In this document: positions 1 through 35,969 of the stretch, one piece after another
How the letters are laid out: each line of letters opens with the position of its first letter
How positions within the stretch are numbered: position 1 is the stretch's first letter
DNA from: Dreissena polymorpha
Lineage: Eukaryota; Mollusca; Bivalvia; Myida; Dreissenidae
Reading direction: 5' to 3'
Length of the DNA stretch: 64,000 bases
Assembly (NCBI RefSeq): GCF_020536995.1
Contig: NC_068359.1
Span: 107,331,257 to 107,395,256 of the forward strand
Notes under the pieces: model-generated
What the model saw: the letters and a program-made list of their open reading frames with translations, nothing else
Told to the model about the DNA's origin: nothing
Databases searched by the model: none
Program-made: the position numbers and the translations under genes

Positions 1-241
1 TTTCACTGAGCTACTAAGACATATATCAGATCAGCAATTACAATGGCAAAGTAAATTAAGGTTTTCGACTTTATGCATATCTTTAAAAAGTAACGCTTAG
101 TGTCTATGGACCCATAAGATCTATTCAAAGAAACGATTTAATTTTAAGAACTTCTAACACAATGAATGCATCCTACAAAACAAAAAGCTTTACTGAGTCA
201 ACGGTTTGTGTAAGAAGCATAGCATAATAAGGCGTTGATTT

Positions 242-24437
<24,196 letters not shown>

Positions 24438-24760
24438 GTTTTACTACTAGGCGAAAACTGCGATTCGAGATAAATTAAAACAGTAGCCTCCCGTTTACTA
24501 AACCATCGTGTCGAGTAAGCTCGGCGTAACAATCCTCACTGAAAGTTAAATTTTCCGATACAAATATAATGTGAAAAAGTCCATCATTTGTTTTTTAACC
24601 GGTAAAATGGTTATGTAAATATATATTCAATTCACTCATTAAATCATAAAAAGCACATAAAACAACAAACAAAGAGTATTTACTTGCGACCTATAGCAAA
24701 CGGAAAATCACGCGTAAATCTATTTAAGTGTTCTCGATCTTATCAATTTCCCGAACATTA
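24438..24760. other. Presumed FAM234 upstream region
   Basis: Sequence immediately above the FAM234 start. No TATA box, CpG cluster or other promoter element could be identified by eye. Confidence 0.3.
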
Positions 24761-24764
24761 TGAC

Positions 24765-25565
24765 GTAGAGTCCACATCATAATGATACGGAAGCGTATAT
24801 GGTAAACCCCAATAATATGGTCATGCCGGACTAGTTTATATCGACTTAGTGTAAAATAACATGGTATGTCGTCATAGTTTTGTAGGTTTTTCCCACTTAA
24901 TTTTACTCGCCATGATGACATTAAGTTAAAATCTCGACGTACTTTTTCCGGCTTTTCTCGAAAAAATATTTGGTCGCCATAATCTAGGTAATCTCACCCA
25001 TATAATGTTGACGATATATATCGTCATATATTTATCGACGTATGCATGCATATTTTATATTCATGTCTTCGTGAGTCATGTCGACATCAAGTGATCCACG
25101 CAGATATTATTCAAACATTTTTTTTAAACGCCTTTTGTCCACTTAGATTATATCGACATCGGGACGCAGAAAATAATACATTAAGCATCCCTCCTTCAAA
25201 TATATCGATATGTCAACATAACGTTACTTGCAAGTCATCAAGATATATCTCGTCATACATTAAACAACACAACATTATTAAAATTTACAGGACGGCTAAA
25301 TGATAAAATATCGTCAAAGATTTAGGCTGTTATGCCAACATGCGGGTTCTTTTAGTCTTGAAATCTTATCCTAAGTCGTCAAATCAACATAATTTTTGGC
25401 GTCATGTTCTTGTGAAAATGACTTGCCATCATAGTTTGAGTCGACACGATGATTTTTTTTTACGCCATGACACCTTTTTCATATCATGCCGTCATAGAAT
25501 GTTGACATCATCACAGCATCAAGGTACCATATACGCTTCCATATATACGCTACCATATAATGAGG
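24765..25565. mobile_element. TIR-like element filled with GTCGTCAT/GTCGACAT motifs
   Basis: GATACGGAAGCGTATATGGT near 24785 is inverted near 25530-25560 (ACCATATACGCTTCCATAT). Between them, about 15 short motifs of the kind GTCGTCAT, GTCGACAT or GTCATCA recur every 30-70 bp on both strands. No ORF of known family is present. I treat it as a non-autonomous element of unknown class. Confidence 0.45.
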
Positions 25566-25569
25566 CCTA

Positions 25570-27180
25570 AAAACATTATATATTTCAATTAACATCACCA
25601 AAACTAGGGTAGGTAGGTCGGCTTAATTTGACTTTCGTAAATCTGTGTACCTTTCCTAGTTGAATAAGAATATGTGATGACATTCCGAAATCTTCCAAAT
25701 CTCTTGTCAATGGTCTTTCTTTGGTTATCTTTGGTAAATTTAAAGTTAATTTAGTGGATATGATGAAATGTAGGAAAATAACCACATACTTTAAGAGAAT
25801 CAAGTATTTTTTTACAAAAATGAAAAAAAAATCAACATAGAATTTCAAAAGCGAGTTTAAGATCGGCGCAAAAAAGGTCAGTCGAATAAGTGGGGAAAAA
25901 AACACTTATTTTCCGACTGAATACTAAGTTGAATGTTTGCAAACAATACATTACTTCTTTCGTCCTTCCTAACACTCGCGAAAGTAATTGACCATCACAC
26001 TCAAAACTCACTTTAAACGAAATGCACGAACAAAGATCATCGTCGACAATGTATACGACAAGCACAGTTTTTCTTTTACTGATTATACGAAAAGAAATCT
26101 CAACTATTTTTTTCTTTGTCTTTCTCGTGTTATTTTATACCGGACGTTGTTTTGAGTTGGAAGAGATTAAAACCCGGATGTAATTGTATTGAAAAACAGA
26201 TATATGTTTAATGAACTTTCCCGAAAGCATGTACCTTCGAGAACACAATCAACAAAAATACCACGTTAAAACTGAATTCTTTTTAACTAAACGTAAATAT
26301 TCAGAATTGGTCACTGGTATTATTCATTTTTATAACGCTGTGCTTTAAGTCCCTCTTCGAACAGTCTTTGTGTACCTTCTGGCTTACACCTGTGCAATGA
26401 TGTCTAAGACATGATGTCTCAATGACGTCATAAGTCAACTGACTGCTTAAATGAATCTTAATTGGATTGAACGTGCATCACACAGCACTCGTTAATATGA
26501 ATCAAGAAACAGTCCGGTAAACTTTGCACTTAACGTTTTTCATATATTGTTATTTTAATAATGCTTTCTCACATTCTTTTTTATTAAGAATATGTAATAC
26601 AGGTCTGGTCCATTGTTTTAATTGGATACCAATAAATTTGATTGAATTATAAATTCCTACTAGTAGTAGTAGTAGTTTAATCACAACGCATGGAACGGTT
26701 GTATCGAGATGTGCAATAAAGCCAAATCAAGTATGTAATACCTGTCCCGATAATATCATTCTCCCAAATGCTTCGACATTCAAATATTTTCGTTGTATGT
26801 TACCTGATTATCATTGAAAAAAACAAGTCTACATTAGGATCCATCATGACAATATAATAAACCAAATTCATATGTTGGAAATTATTTTTCGTCAATGATG
26901 ATGCTTTACGCTCGCATCAAGCAAAATCAAGGTAAATCATGCATAATGCATGTTATTACAATTTTCTCGTTTTCGTATTCTTGATATATTTTACATTTTA
27001 CTATTCGTTTTTGGAATCCATTAGATACATGACCCGGGAACAAGATAGGTGGCGCTTTCGAAACTTATATGAGGACATTTCGAAGTTGTCAGTCTGGGTC
27101 AAGACTACTACAAAGTTACTTTTTTACGAGGTACAAGACATAGGAAACCAGTGAATTGTAGCAACAGAACTGGTATATCG
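25570..27180. other. Intergenic, no gene seen
   Basis: AT-rich DNA downstream of the secreted-protein gene and upstream of FAM234. Short open frames (for example 26939-27154 plus) have no supporting splice sites or family similarity. Confidence 0.45.
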
Positions 27181-27184
27181 CAAC

Positions 27185-27800
27185 GAGACAGCACATCAAT
27201 ATTGATCTAGCTCTGCTTCCCGACGTGACGTATCAGTGCATCATTCATTCAAAATTAATAATGCCAATGCTGATCAGGCTCAGAATCTAAGTACGACATA
27301 TCAGCTCAGCATTTGTTCTTTATCCGTTTACGTCAATGGCGAACTGGCTCAGCATCCCAGCGCGACTTATTAGACCAGCATTCGTCCTATATTATTATGC
27401 GTCAAAAGTTTTACTGATAAGGCTCAAGACCCAAGCGCGAGATTCCAACTCAACATTCGTTCTAATTGAGTGGAGTATATGCTGATCTGGCTCAGCATGA
27501 TCATGCATGCTCAGATGATATTATTGCGATATAAATGCTATATTAATAAATGTTATTTCAACACATCATGAAATGAAATTCTAATATTTAAAAAATGGAC
27601 TCAAAAATAACCATATAGACAACACATCTTTATCATAACCAAACCATAACCATTGTTTTAGTGCAGATTATAATTGCGAAACGTTTAAGTTCCTTCTATC
27701 AAAACTATTTAAACAAATTTTAACAATAGTATTATGTGTCACTTTTAAAAGTAAATGCTGATCTGGATCAGAAACCAAGCGCGACATACATGATCAGAAA
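27185..27800. repeat. Degenerate tandem repeat, about 75-80 bp unit, interrupted
   Basis: Units recognisable by GCTGATCnGGCTCAG, AAGCGCGACATATCAGCTCA and CAGCATTCGTTCTAT recur near 27195, 27268, 27340, 27415, 27480 and again at about 27755. Unrelated AT-rich sequence (about 27510-27750) interrupts the array, probably an insertion. Confidence 0.6.
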
Positions 27801-30800
27801 TTGTTTTTTATGAATACAATGTTGCTCATGCTTAGCAGCCCAACCCAAGAAACCTACCCAGCTCGAAATAAGTTGTAAAAGAGTAGTGTTACTATAATAT
27901 TTTGAGTTACAACTCAAACATAGTTTTTAATAAATGTCATATATATGAATAATAGGCATGTATTTGCAACCATGTATGGAGATATATCCGAATGAAGCTT
28001 GATCATGTTGAAAAAATTGCACACTTTACAAAAATGGATTTTTTGCGCATTCATAACCTTAAAAATTGACGTTTATGTGTTGAGTATCGACAACTGAGTT
28101 TTCCAAACATTCTGTACAGCAGATAGAAGACTTTAAGGATTGTATTGTATAAAAAGGTTGCCTTAGATACCATAAGTGGGAAAGATATGATACAATAAAA
28201 GGAAATAAGCTCCTAGGTCCCACTATAAGACTGGTTAAGCACACAATGGCGTTTTTTGTTTCATTTCTACATACAGGTGCATCCATCTGTCTCAACAAGT
28301 TACTTTATTATGTCTTAAAACAATATGTCAGAATCCCTATCATGCACTTTTAAAACGCGTAACGCTTTATTATTTCGTCCTGTTCCGGTTTAAGGCTGGG
28401 CAATTCGTTCACTAGAATGAACGTACCTTCTGTCTACTTTGTATAATACCATTTTATAAGACCTGCTATGTTAACAGATACTATTAAGTGCATATGTTAT
28501 TGTGCATTTATGCTATATACATAGCATAGGACTAATCGAGGCAAAATATTAATTGCCAACACAATTTGCTGTAATTTGATTTTGTTCTTTAAAGTGTTGG
28601 AAATGATTTTGACCATAGCCTGTACCATCAGTTTGCAGGAGAGTTATTGTCTGGATGAATTGACAAGTCACAAATACTACTGTACTCGACTGAATTTGGG
28701 CGAGGCCTAAATACTGTCATACTGGCGGATGCATGTCCGAACAATTGGTGGCTTTGAATGTAAGTGCACCCTGTTTAAATATTTGCTTCGCCGCAGTGAC
28801 TTCTTTTCCACCCTGACATACATTTTGTTTACAATGTTAAGGAACATTTTTACCAAGTATTGTACTATCAAACCCTATTTTGAATGAATGTCACATGTGA
28901 TCTTGACGATAAAGATACCTACCTGATCACTATGAGAGAAGCAATTTTAACCACTGTGCATGTACTTTGTTTGTATTAACTTGCACTAGTAATCAGACTT
29001 AATAGCAAAAGTACTTATAACATCTTTCTATTGTCTCAGATACACATTAGATAGAACTTGAAGCAGGCTGAAGCATGGTGGACAGTGGCCGTGAAGTAAT
29101 TTACCACCCACATCGACTGGTTGAGGTTTTCAAAAAGACAGATAATTAATATCCGACATTGACATTTAAGCGGTTAGGTTAGGAGTAATAGTCTGTTTTT
29201 TGTAAACAAGCCCTTTTCTGTGGTCATCCTTGTATATCCATATATTACGCTTCTTGTATACATAATTAACCCCCTTCACCCAAACATTTAATTTCAGTAC
29301 AAAATAAAAACAACTACTTCAATACCCCGTACCAATGTGTTTCATATCATAAATAGTAACACACATGCTTATTGTCAATTGAGGTGCAATAAATTGCATA
29401 CGATATGCGTGTTTAAACTCAAAGATCTCTAAATACTGAGCACATTGTTTTGTTTTCAAGAATTACCCTTTAATATGTTTTCGAACTATAGTCTTGTCGT
29501 GAAACGCAATTATATTGCTTAATCTGTTTTTCCCGATACATTTGTATACCATGTTCATTGTATTCTCAATAAAGATCAAATGCACGCGAAAGTGGTCGTT
29601 GTTCAGATTCAAAAGGGTTGTGATCTCTGAAATAAATTATCCAAACAGAAGTATATAGTCATTATTTGCGTTTCCGCAGCAGTAATAACGCATTCGCAAA
29701 GCTACACACGAGTTCGACTGTGTCTATAGTAGAAATTTCTTGCATACGAAAATCGTTTTCATTTTCTAAGATCATTTATTCAATAACAACGGTGAAAGAA
29801 AAGTTTTCTTATATACTTTTAAAGTGAAAGCGCAAGAATTTGTAAAAATTATCATCCCAGGTGTGCTGATGACACAAATGTCACTATAGAATGATATGCG
29901 TGCATGTTCTGATAGCTTGGTATAAGTTGTATTAGTTGTTTAAAGTCGAATCGGCTCGCGATAGAGGTGCTCTCTCGAGTACGTTGCTAATTGACACAAC
30001 CAATTATGCCATTTTCTGCAAATTATTATCAAGATATTAAAACAAATCACGAACTTGTTTATGTCAAGAAACTAATTTGTACGGCATAAAGACCACATTT
30101 GTATTGACATACATGAAGCTCGGCTATTAGTATGTTACGTAAACAGAGAACGTTATTAATGAGTATGTTTTATCGTATTTAAAAATTGAATCTCGTATTG
30201 GTCGCATACGAACAAATGGTATGATATAATAAAGATGTGTGGTCATGGTATTGAAAGTTCAAAATAAACATAATATTTGGAAAAATCACTGTGAACAGTC
30301 GATGTAGTAATTCTTTTAATTGGTTTTTCGCATATCATGAAATGGACTTCGTTAAAATGAGTGTGGCATTGCATTTTACATAGGTCGATATATGCTGGAT
30401 ACCAGAATTTCCGTATGAAAACAACAATTTTACGTTAAGTCCATTTTTGTTTCGTAAAGAATAAATAATTTCGTGGCTGTTGAAGGCGTTTGTTTTTCGA
30501 TTTCTTGACGTCTGACTTCTGCATACTTTTAACAAAAAGTATAATGCAATAGTATTTATTAGTAGTACAGAAGACACAGATTCGGAGTATAAATATAAAT
30601 TAATTTAGAAAATCAAATTTAACCGTCAATGGTCTATTTATCGAAGGAACCTTGCATCAAACAGTCAATTTTGCTGATAACATTTGAAATAGAAAACATT
30701 CTAGAAACAACAAAATGTGTTAAATCGGATTTGAACAAATAATACTAAATATTTGATTTCTGATTACACATGAAAATCCATTCGATGATTAGGGTAAAGG

Positions 30801-30930
30801 TGTCAATACAACTCAAACAAATCTAAAGCTGAAGTTAAAACATAGTTATAATATACACAAATTGAATGTCTTAGTAGAAGGGGTCGTTACGGCTTCAGCT
30901 GGCGTTCACGTTAAAGCGGCGTAAGTAGCT
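27801..30930. other. Intergenic, no gene seen
   Basis: About 3 kb of AT-rich sequence. Minus-strand open frames at 28059-28298 and 30335-30577 lack a recognisable family, paired splice sites or a plausible start context. TTTATT at 30555-30560 (AATAAA on the minus strand) could be the polyadenylation signal of the secreted-protein gene. Confidence 0.4.
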
Positions 30931-33421
30931 TTAGAAGTCGTATGTGCATCTCTCGTTGAGTTCTTGTACGATTCTCTCGCACGTGCCGTAATCTTTAATG
31001 TGCTCTGGAATCATCGAGACGACGCCGAAAGGGCTATTGGCGTTGCTCACGATGAAGTGGTTGCCCTGATAGTTGATTGAAATATAGAGTAACTTATACA
31101 TGGTATATACGTTAAGCCCGTTATACTTTGTTTAATTAATCCTTTTCGTAATTTCTAAATTGTTTTGTTAAATATCTTTTGCCGATAAGTAAAATTTAAT
31201 TCTTCAATGATACCCGCCTATTGTCATTAAAAACATATGACAAATGCCAATATGTCCGAAACTTTGTTTGGGTTCATTCATCATAAATGGGAAAATAACA
31301 GATTTGAAGAAAGACGTTCAGAACATAAGAAAATAAAATAAAATATAGTTTTTATTTAAAATTGCACATATATGTAAAAAATCATCTTGAAATCGAACTA
31401 AGTTTCGCACCATCGTTGTTTATATGTCAAGAATTATTTTTTGTGTTATTCGGGTGTGTGACTAGAGACGAATATGGCATAAATCCTGTTTCAAATCCTT
31501 CGAACCAGATTTCCAAACGCGCTGCTTTTTGACGGATAAATCGAATAATTCTTCCACAATGCGACCAATGACACACAAACAACACAAAGGCCTATCCTGC
31601 TTATACGCTTTAAAAGTATAAATCAGACCACTATATACAAAAAACAACAACTTAAATCAACGAAACTACACTTGAACCAATAAACTGCAAACCTCGGAGT
31701 TATCGCAACAAAATTCCAAGCAATGGCAATTGACCGATTAACACATATACAGATATAATATATCTTCATTCTATCATATACCAAACATAGCAAACATGTC
31801 AAGTCTTCCTGTAGGGTTTAAAATGATAGCTCATAAATACAATAAATAACCAAGACAACTACCTTCAATTCAAGTTACTTCTCGTAAAACAGTAAACTTT
31901 TAACCTCGGTATCGGACTGTTCGCATCAAAATTCAATTTTATTAGCCAATTAACACAAATTTAATTGAAACTTATTTATGAATGCAACAAGTGCACCAAT
32001 CGCAACAAAAAGCTCAATCCTCCCTTTACTTTTTGAAAGGATTACAAGTACAATTGTATCCGATTACTTCAGTAAAATGTCTTGGATAACAACCAAATGT
32101 ACAAACCTTAGTTTATACTATCTATATTTTAGCACACGTTTAAACGATTAGTATTCTTAGAACACTATGCATGTCAATGTGGCATCATACAAATTTGAGA
32201 GAAATACCGTTGCGCTGCTCTGGGAAACCGATGTTATTTATTTAATTGTTTGACATTATGTTTGCATCTTAAGTAGTTTGAATGATACCTTATGCTAGAA
32301 TAATAAATCCCTTAAGAGGTAAGTGTATCGAAAAGTAGAAGGTTGTCATGCTAGACACAAAACATTAGAGCACGCGTCATTTTCAGATGTTTCTAAGCCT
32401 TGCAGGATTAAATGTAATCTTAAAAAATAAAATTCACCCAATATGCTCTTTATTTTTAAGAAAAACAAATAAAATATCGTTTGCTGTTTACTCGTAAATC
32501 AGTTGACTACAAACCTTGTAGTGTTCCTGGAGTCCACAGTCGGTCGCAAAGTTCCGCAGCGTCTCGCTGCTGCAGTCGTCAGGAACCTGTAGTGGACTGG
32601 CGCTGAGCTTGCTGTGTGTAGGATGGTCCCACCCGGCAAGGTGGCATGCACCTGAAGGCAGAACAAGAATGCTGTGTCTTTCTTACTGATGAACACTTAT
32701 CATATCATGTGAATATAACACAATTATGTATTGTGGACATAATGGATTTTGTGGTGAAAGAACTACATGCTCCTGTATGTTTCTTTTGCATTCATGTGGC
32801 ACTGTTCCAAATTTGGCGTTTTTCCCATTTTCTGACGTATGTTATGTAGGGTTAGCCCAAATATTGTTTGAAGTAGTAAAATGAACAAAATATCAGCGCG
32901 ATGAAGCACATCGTACATCACTCACTTTGCTGAAGTATATTTATTTATTGAATGTCAAATTATTAGCTGCATATAATAAAAAATATTATAGGGTAGTTGT
33001 CGGTGGGCTTTCATTTAAATAATTTATCGCAAACGGAGACAAGTTACGAATTTCATTCCTGCACGTGCTCTACAAAAATTAATTTGTCACCTTTCAGTGA
33101 TGGTAAAACACGCAAATAAAGCATCTTACCATAATATTAATTCGTGCATGTAGTTGGAGACCATAGTTGCATTCACATGATCACTACATTTTAAAAACAG
33201 GCAGACATGTATATAATATATACATTATAACCCTTACATTGTTTACATGATGAAGTCAGATAAAGTAAAACAATATAAAAAAAACAACTTATTATTATTA
33301 TTATTATTATTTTATTTTTTTATTATTATTTTTATTATTATTATTATTATTAACAAATCTCACCTTGCGCAACGGAGACCATCAGGCCTACCACGAAGAA
33401 GAAAACCACAGCCTTGTTCAT
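30931..33421 (-). CDS. Small secreted five-cysteine protein, 3 exons, 109 aa
   Basis: Exons 33364-33421, 32515-32651 and 30931-31065 join in phase through GT-AG introns. The first exon encodes a classic signal peptide, MNKAVVFFFVVGLMVSVAQG, ending at the splice junction. The mature part is about 89 residues with five Cys (about 22, 46, 58, 94, 105), an odd number that suggests a free thiol or an intermolecular disulphide. I recognise no family and assign no function. The middle exon is independently supported by a diverged copy just upstream of the gene (33513-33626) that keeps the same frame: GWD, SKxS, PL, TLRNF and C. A TATA-like box lies about 50 bp above the ATG. Confidence 0.72.
33289..33352. 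repeat. (ATT)n-like microsatellite
   Basis: ATT/TTA trinucleotide run with T interruptions, inside intron 1 of the secreted-protein gene only about 10 bases from its donor. Confidence 0.9.
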
Positions 33422-33465
33422 CTTTGGAGACCAACAGACACAATGATTTTATTTCACAACAATCT

Positions 33466-33479
33466 GCGATATATATAGA
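33466..33479 (-). promoter_or_regulatory. TATA-like box of the secreted-protein gene
   Basis: On the minus strand CTCTATATATATCG lies 45-58 bases upstream of the ATG at 33421. That would place transcription start only about 20 bases before the ATG. The call rests on position and sequence alone. Confidence 0.4.
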
Positions 33480-33512
33480 GAAGCATTTCAGTTGTGTCAA
33501 GTGTACAAGTGT

Positions 33513-33626
33513 ACAATAGCTCACAAAGTTCCGCAAGGTGTCGCCACTGAAGTCCTCCGGAAACAACAGTGGGATGGGGCTGACTTTGCTCTTAATTCCA
33601 TCCCACCCGGTACGGCACAGACACAA
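33513..33626 (-). pseudogene. Relic copy of middle exon of the secreted-protein gene
   Basis: It reads LCRTGWDGIKSKVSPIPLL then FPEDFSGDTLRNFVSYC, aligned to ACHLAGWDHPTHSKLSASPL then VPDDCSSETLRNFATDC in the exon at 32515-32651. The second Cys is lost, and no canonical acceptor, donor or signal-peptide exon accompanies it. It lies 5' of the intact gene on the same strand, as expected for a remnant of a tandem paralogue. Confidence 0.65.
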
Positions 33627-33639
33627 GTACTTAGGTGTT

Positions 33640-35410
33640 GATCAAGATATCATTGGTTCAGGTCTACAAACCGAACAGCTCAATGCGTTTACCAAAAACA
33701 GTTTCTTTAGTTTTTAATATATAGTTTTTGTGTAATTAAATGGTTTGTTGGTGGAATCCTCTTCAAATGTTTGTGAATTCATTTTTTTTTTATTTTGGAA
33801 AATATTAAAATTGACCATTGCATGAAATTTTGAATTGGTAATGAATGAACCCTTTACTAATCTTTGGTCGTGTTTAAGGAACGAAACAATTTGGCCTTTT
33901 AATTGTACACAGTGTATTAAGTGTTTTATCAGTTCTAATCTAGGTAGAAAGATATCCTACTGAACACGGATATGTGACTTTGCCAGAGTGATTTTATCCT
34001 AATTTGATGGTAAACATCAACAAAAAACTTGAGTTATCTATAAATACAGCAAAATAATTGCAATAAACTATACATAGTGATTGGCTTGTCCATTAGAACA
34101 AGGATGTACATCTTGACCTTATGTGTTATCCAGTAATGACGTTTAAGGATGAATGATATTTTTCACTGTATGGTACTTTGTTTATGTTGTCGTAAACAAT
34201 TAACATATCCACATGGCGTTAAAGTAATACTGATTTCTTTTCTAAAACACACTTCGATTGTTGAATAAATGATAACATTGCTCCCACTATTTACAAAAAC
34301 ATACGTGGAAAGGAAGAAATAACTTACATATACAAATAGGAAAATAAACAATGGACAATGGTGGATGGGGTAATGAATTACCATAACTAAAAACCGAAAA
34401 AGTACATTGTCATTTTAAATTATCAAATTATTGACATACTCATGTAACTCATTATCTCTTACTTGAAGATTATCTAATAAGTTGTATTTGTATTTTGATC
34501 AATAATTGTTTTAAAAAAATACTGTAAAAGAATAATTGTATTTTGTGTTTTTTTTTAAATTAATTCTTCAAATCGATCTGGCAAATTAACGTCCAAACAA
34601 AAAATCTCTTTAATAATTGTTCCAGCAATCACCAAAAAATGACAATAATAGTCAATTAATGTGAACATCCCAATTTATTAGCCCCCATTATGACCCGTTT
34701 ATTGAATTAATTTTTGAAAGGAAATCCAGAGCCCTGTTTATTGACAATTCATTATTTAAACCTGATTTTTGTACCATTCATTTCACAAAGAAAACAACTT
34801 ATTGCCAATTTATTATACGTGGGAGCATGATCAGCATCATGGATTACCCATTCATTATAGTTAGGATTAGGTTTCGCAATGTTACGTACCAATTCATTAA
34901 ACCTTATTATATTGTTTGAATCGTGGGGGGCATATAGAGTGACCTCTGTGCACTATTTACATAAGCATTATCTATTGCATTATCTATTGCGTAACTATTT
35001 TCAAAAGTTTGGGCGATAAGAAGCGAACCAAATTTAAGAAAAAAAAAGCTTGGCGTAAAACGACCTGCAATTCAACGAAAATAGAAATAGCACACAAACA
35101 ATGTTTGTGTGCAAATAACATTAAATAAATAAATAATTTCGTCTACACAAATTTGATCCCGAGGTTTTTGTGCATTGTTCAAGTTAATTTACTTTCAAAT
35201 TGATATAACATTTATAATTTTGCAGCAATTCCGTCCTTAGTAAAATTGCCGACATTCTTATGGTATAATTGATAAAAGAGAAAACGAAACTCGAAGTTAA
35301 AATTGGTGGCAAGTTTGTTGCTTGTTTAAACGTTTTGTTTTGACAAATAATGCTATTAAAGTACAAATATATCAAACTTATTAATACAATCACATATTTT
35401 ATTCGATTAT
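33640..35410. other. Intergenic, no gene seen
   Basis: AT-rich DNA with no supported exon or element. The phrase TTATTGAATTAA recurs loosely but no unit can be defined. Confidence 0.45.
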
Positions 35411-35412
35411 GT

Positions 35413-35835
<423 letters not shown>

Positions 35836-35969
35836 ATATATATATAATGGCTAATAGATGGAAATGGTAAACAGTGCTGCACCATGTATTTGAATCAAAT
35901 ATCTTTATATCGTATTGTTTAGGTTAAAATTTACAAACATTATAATATCAGATAACTGACACAAAATGT

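Noticed and set aside
26939-27154. Plus-strand 71-codon frame with an N-terminal hydrophobic stretch
   Set aside because: No family and no flanking gene structure; could be re-examined with RNA-seq but not supported now.
28059-28298. Minus-strand 79-codon frame with several Cys
   Set aside because: No signal peptide, splice partner or family likeness; AT-rich chance frame.
30335-30577. Minus-strand 80-codon frame with a hydrophobic start (VLLINTIALYFLL)
   Set aside because: It looks briefly like a signal peptide, but the remainder is low-quality and there are no supporting sites. It may lie in the 3' flank of the secreted-protein gene.
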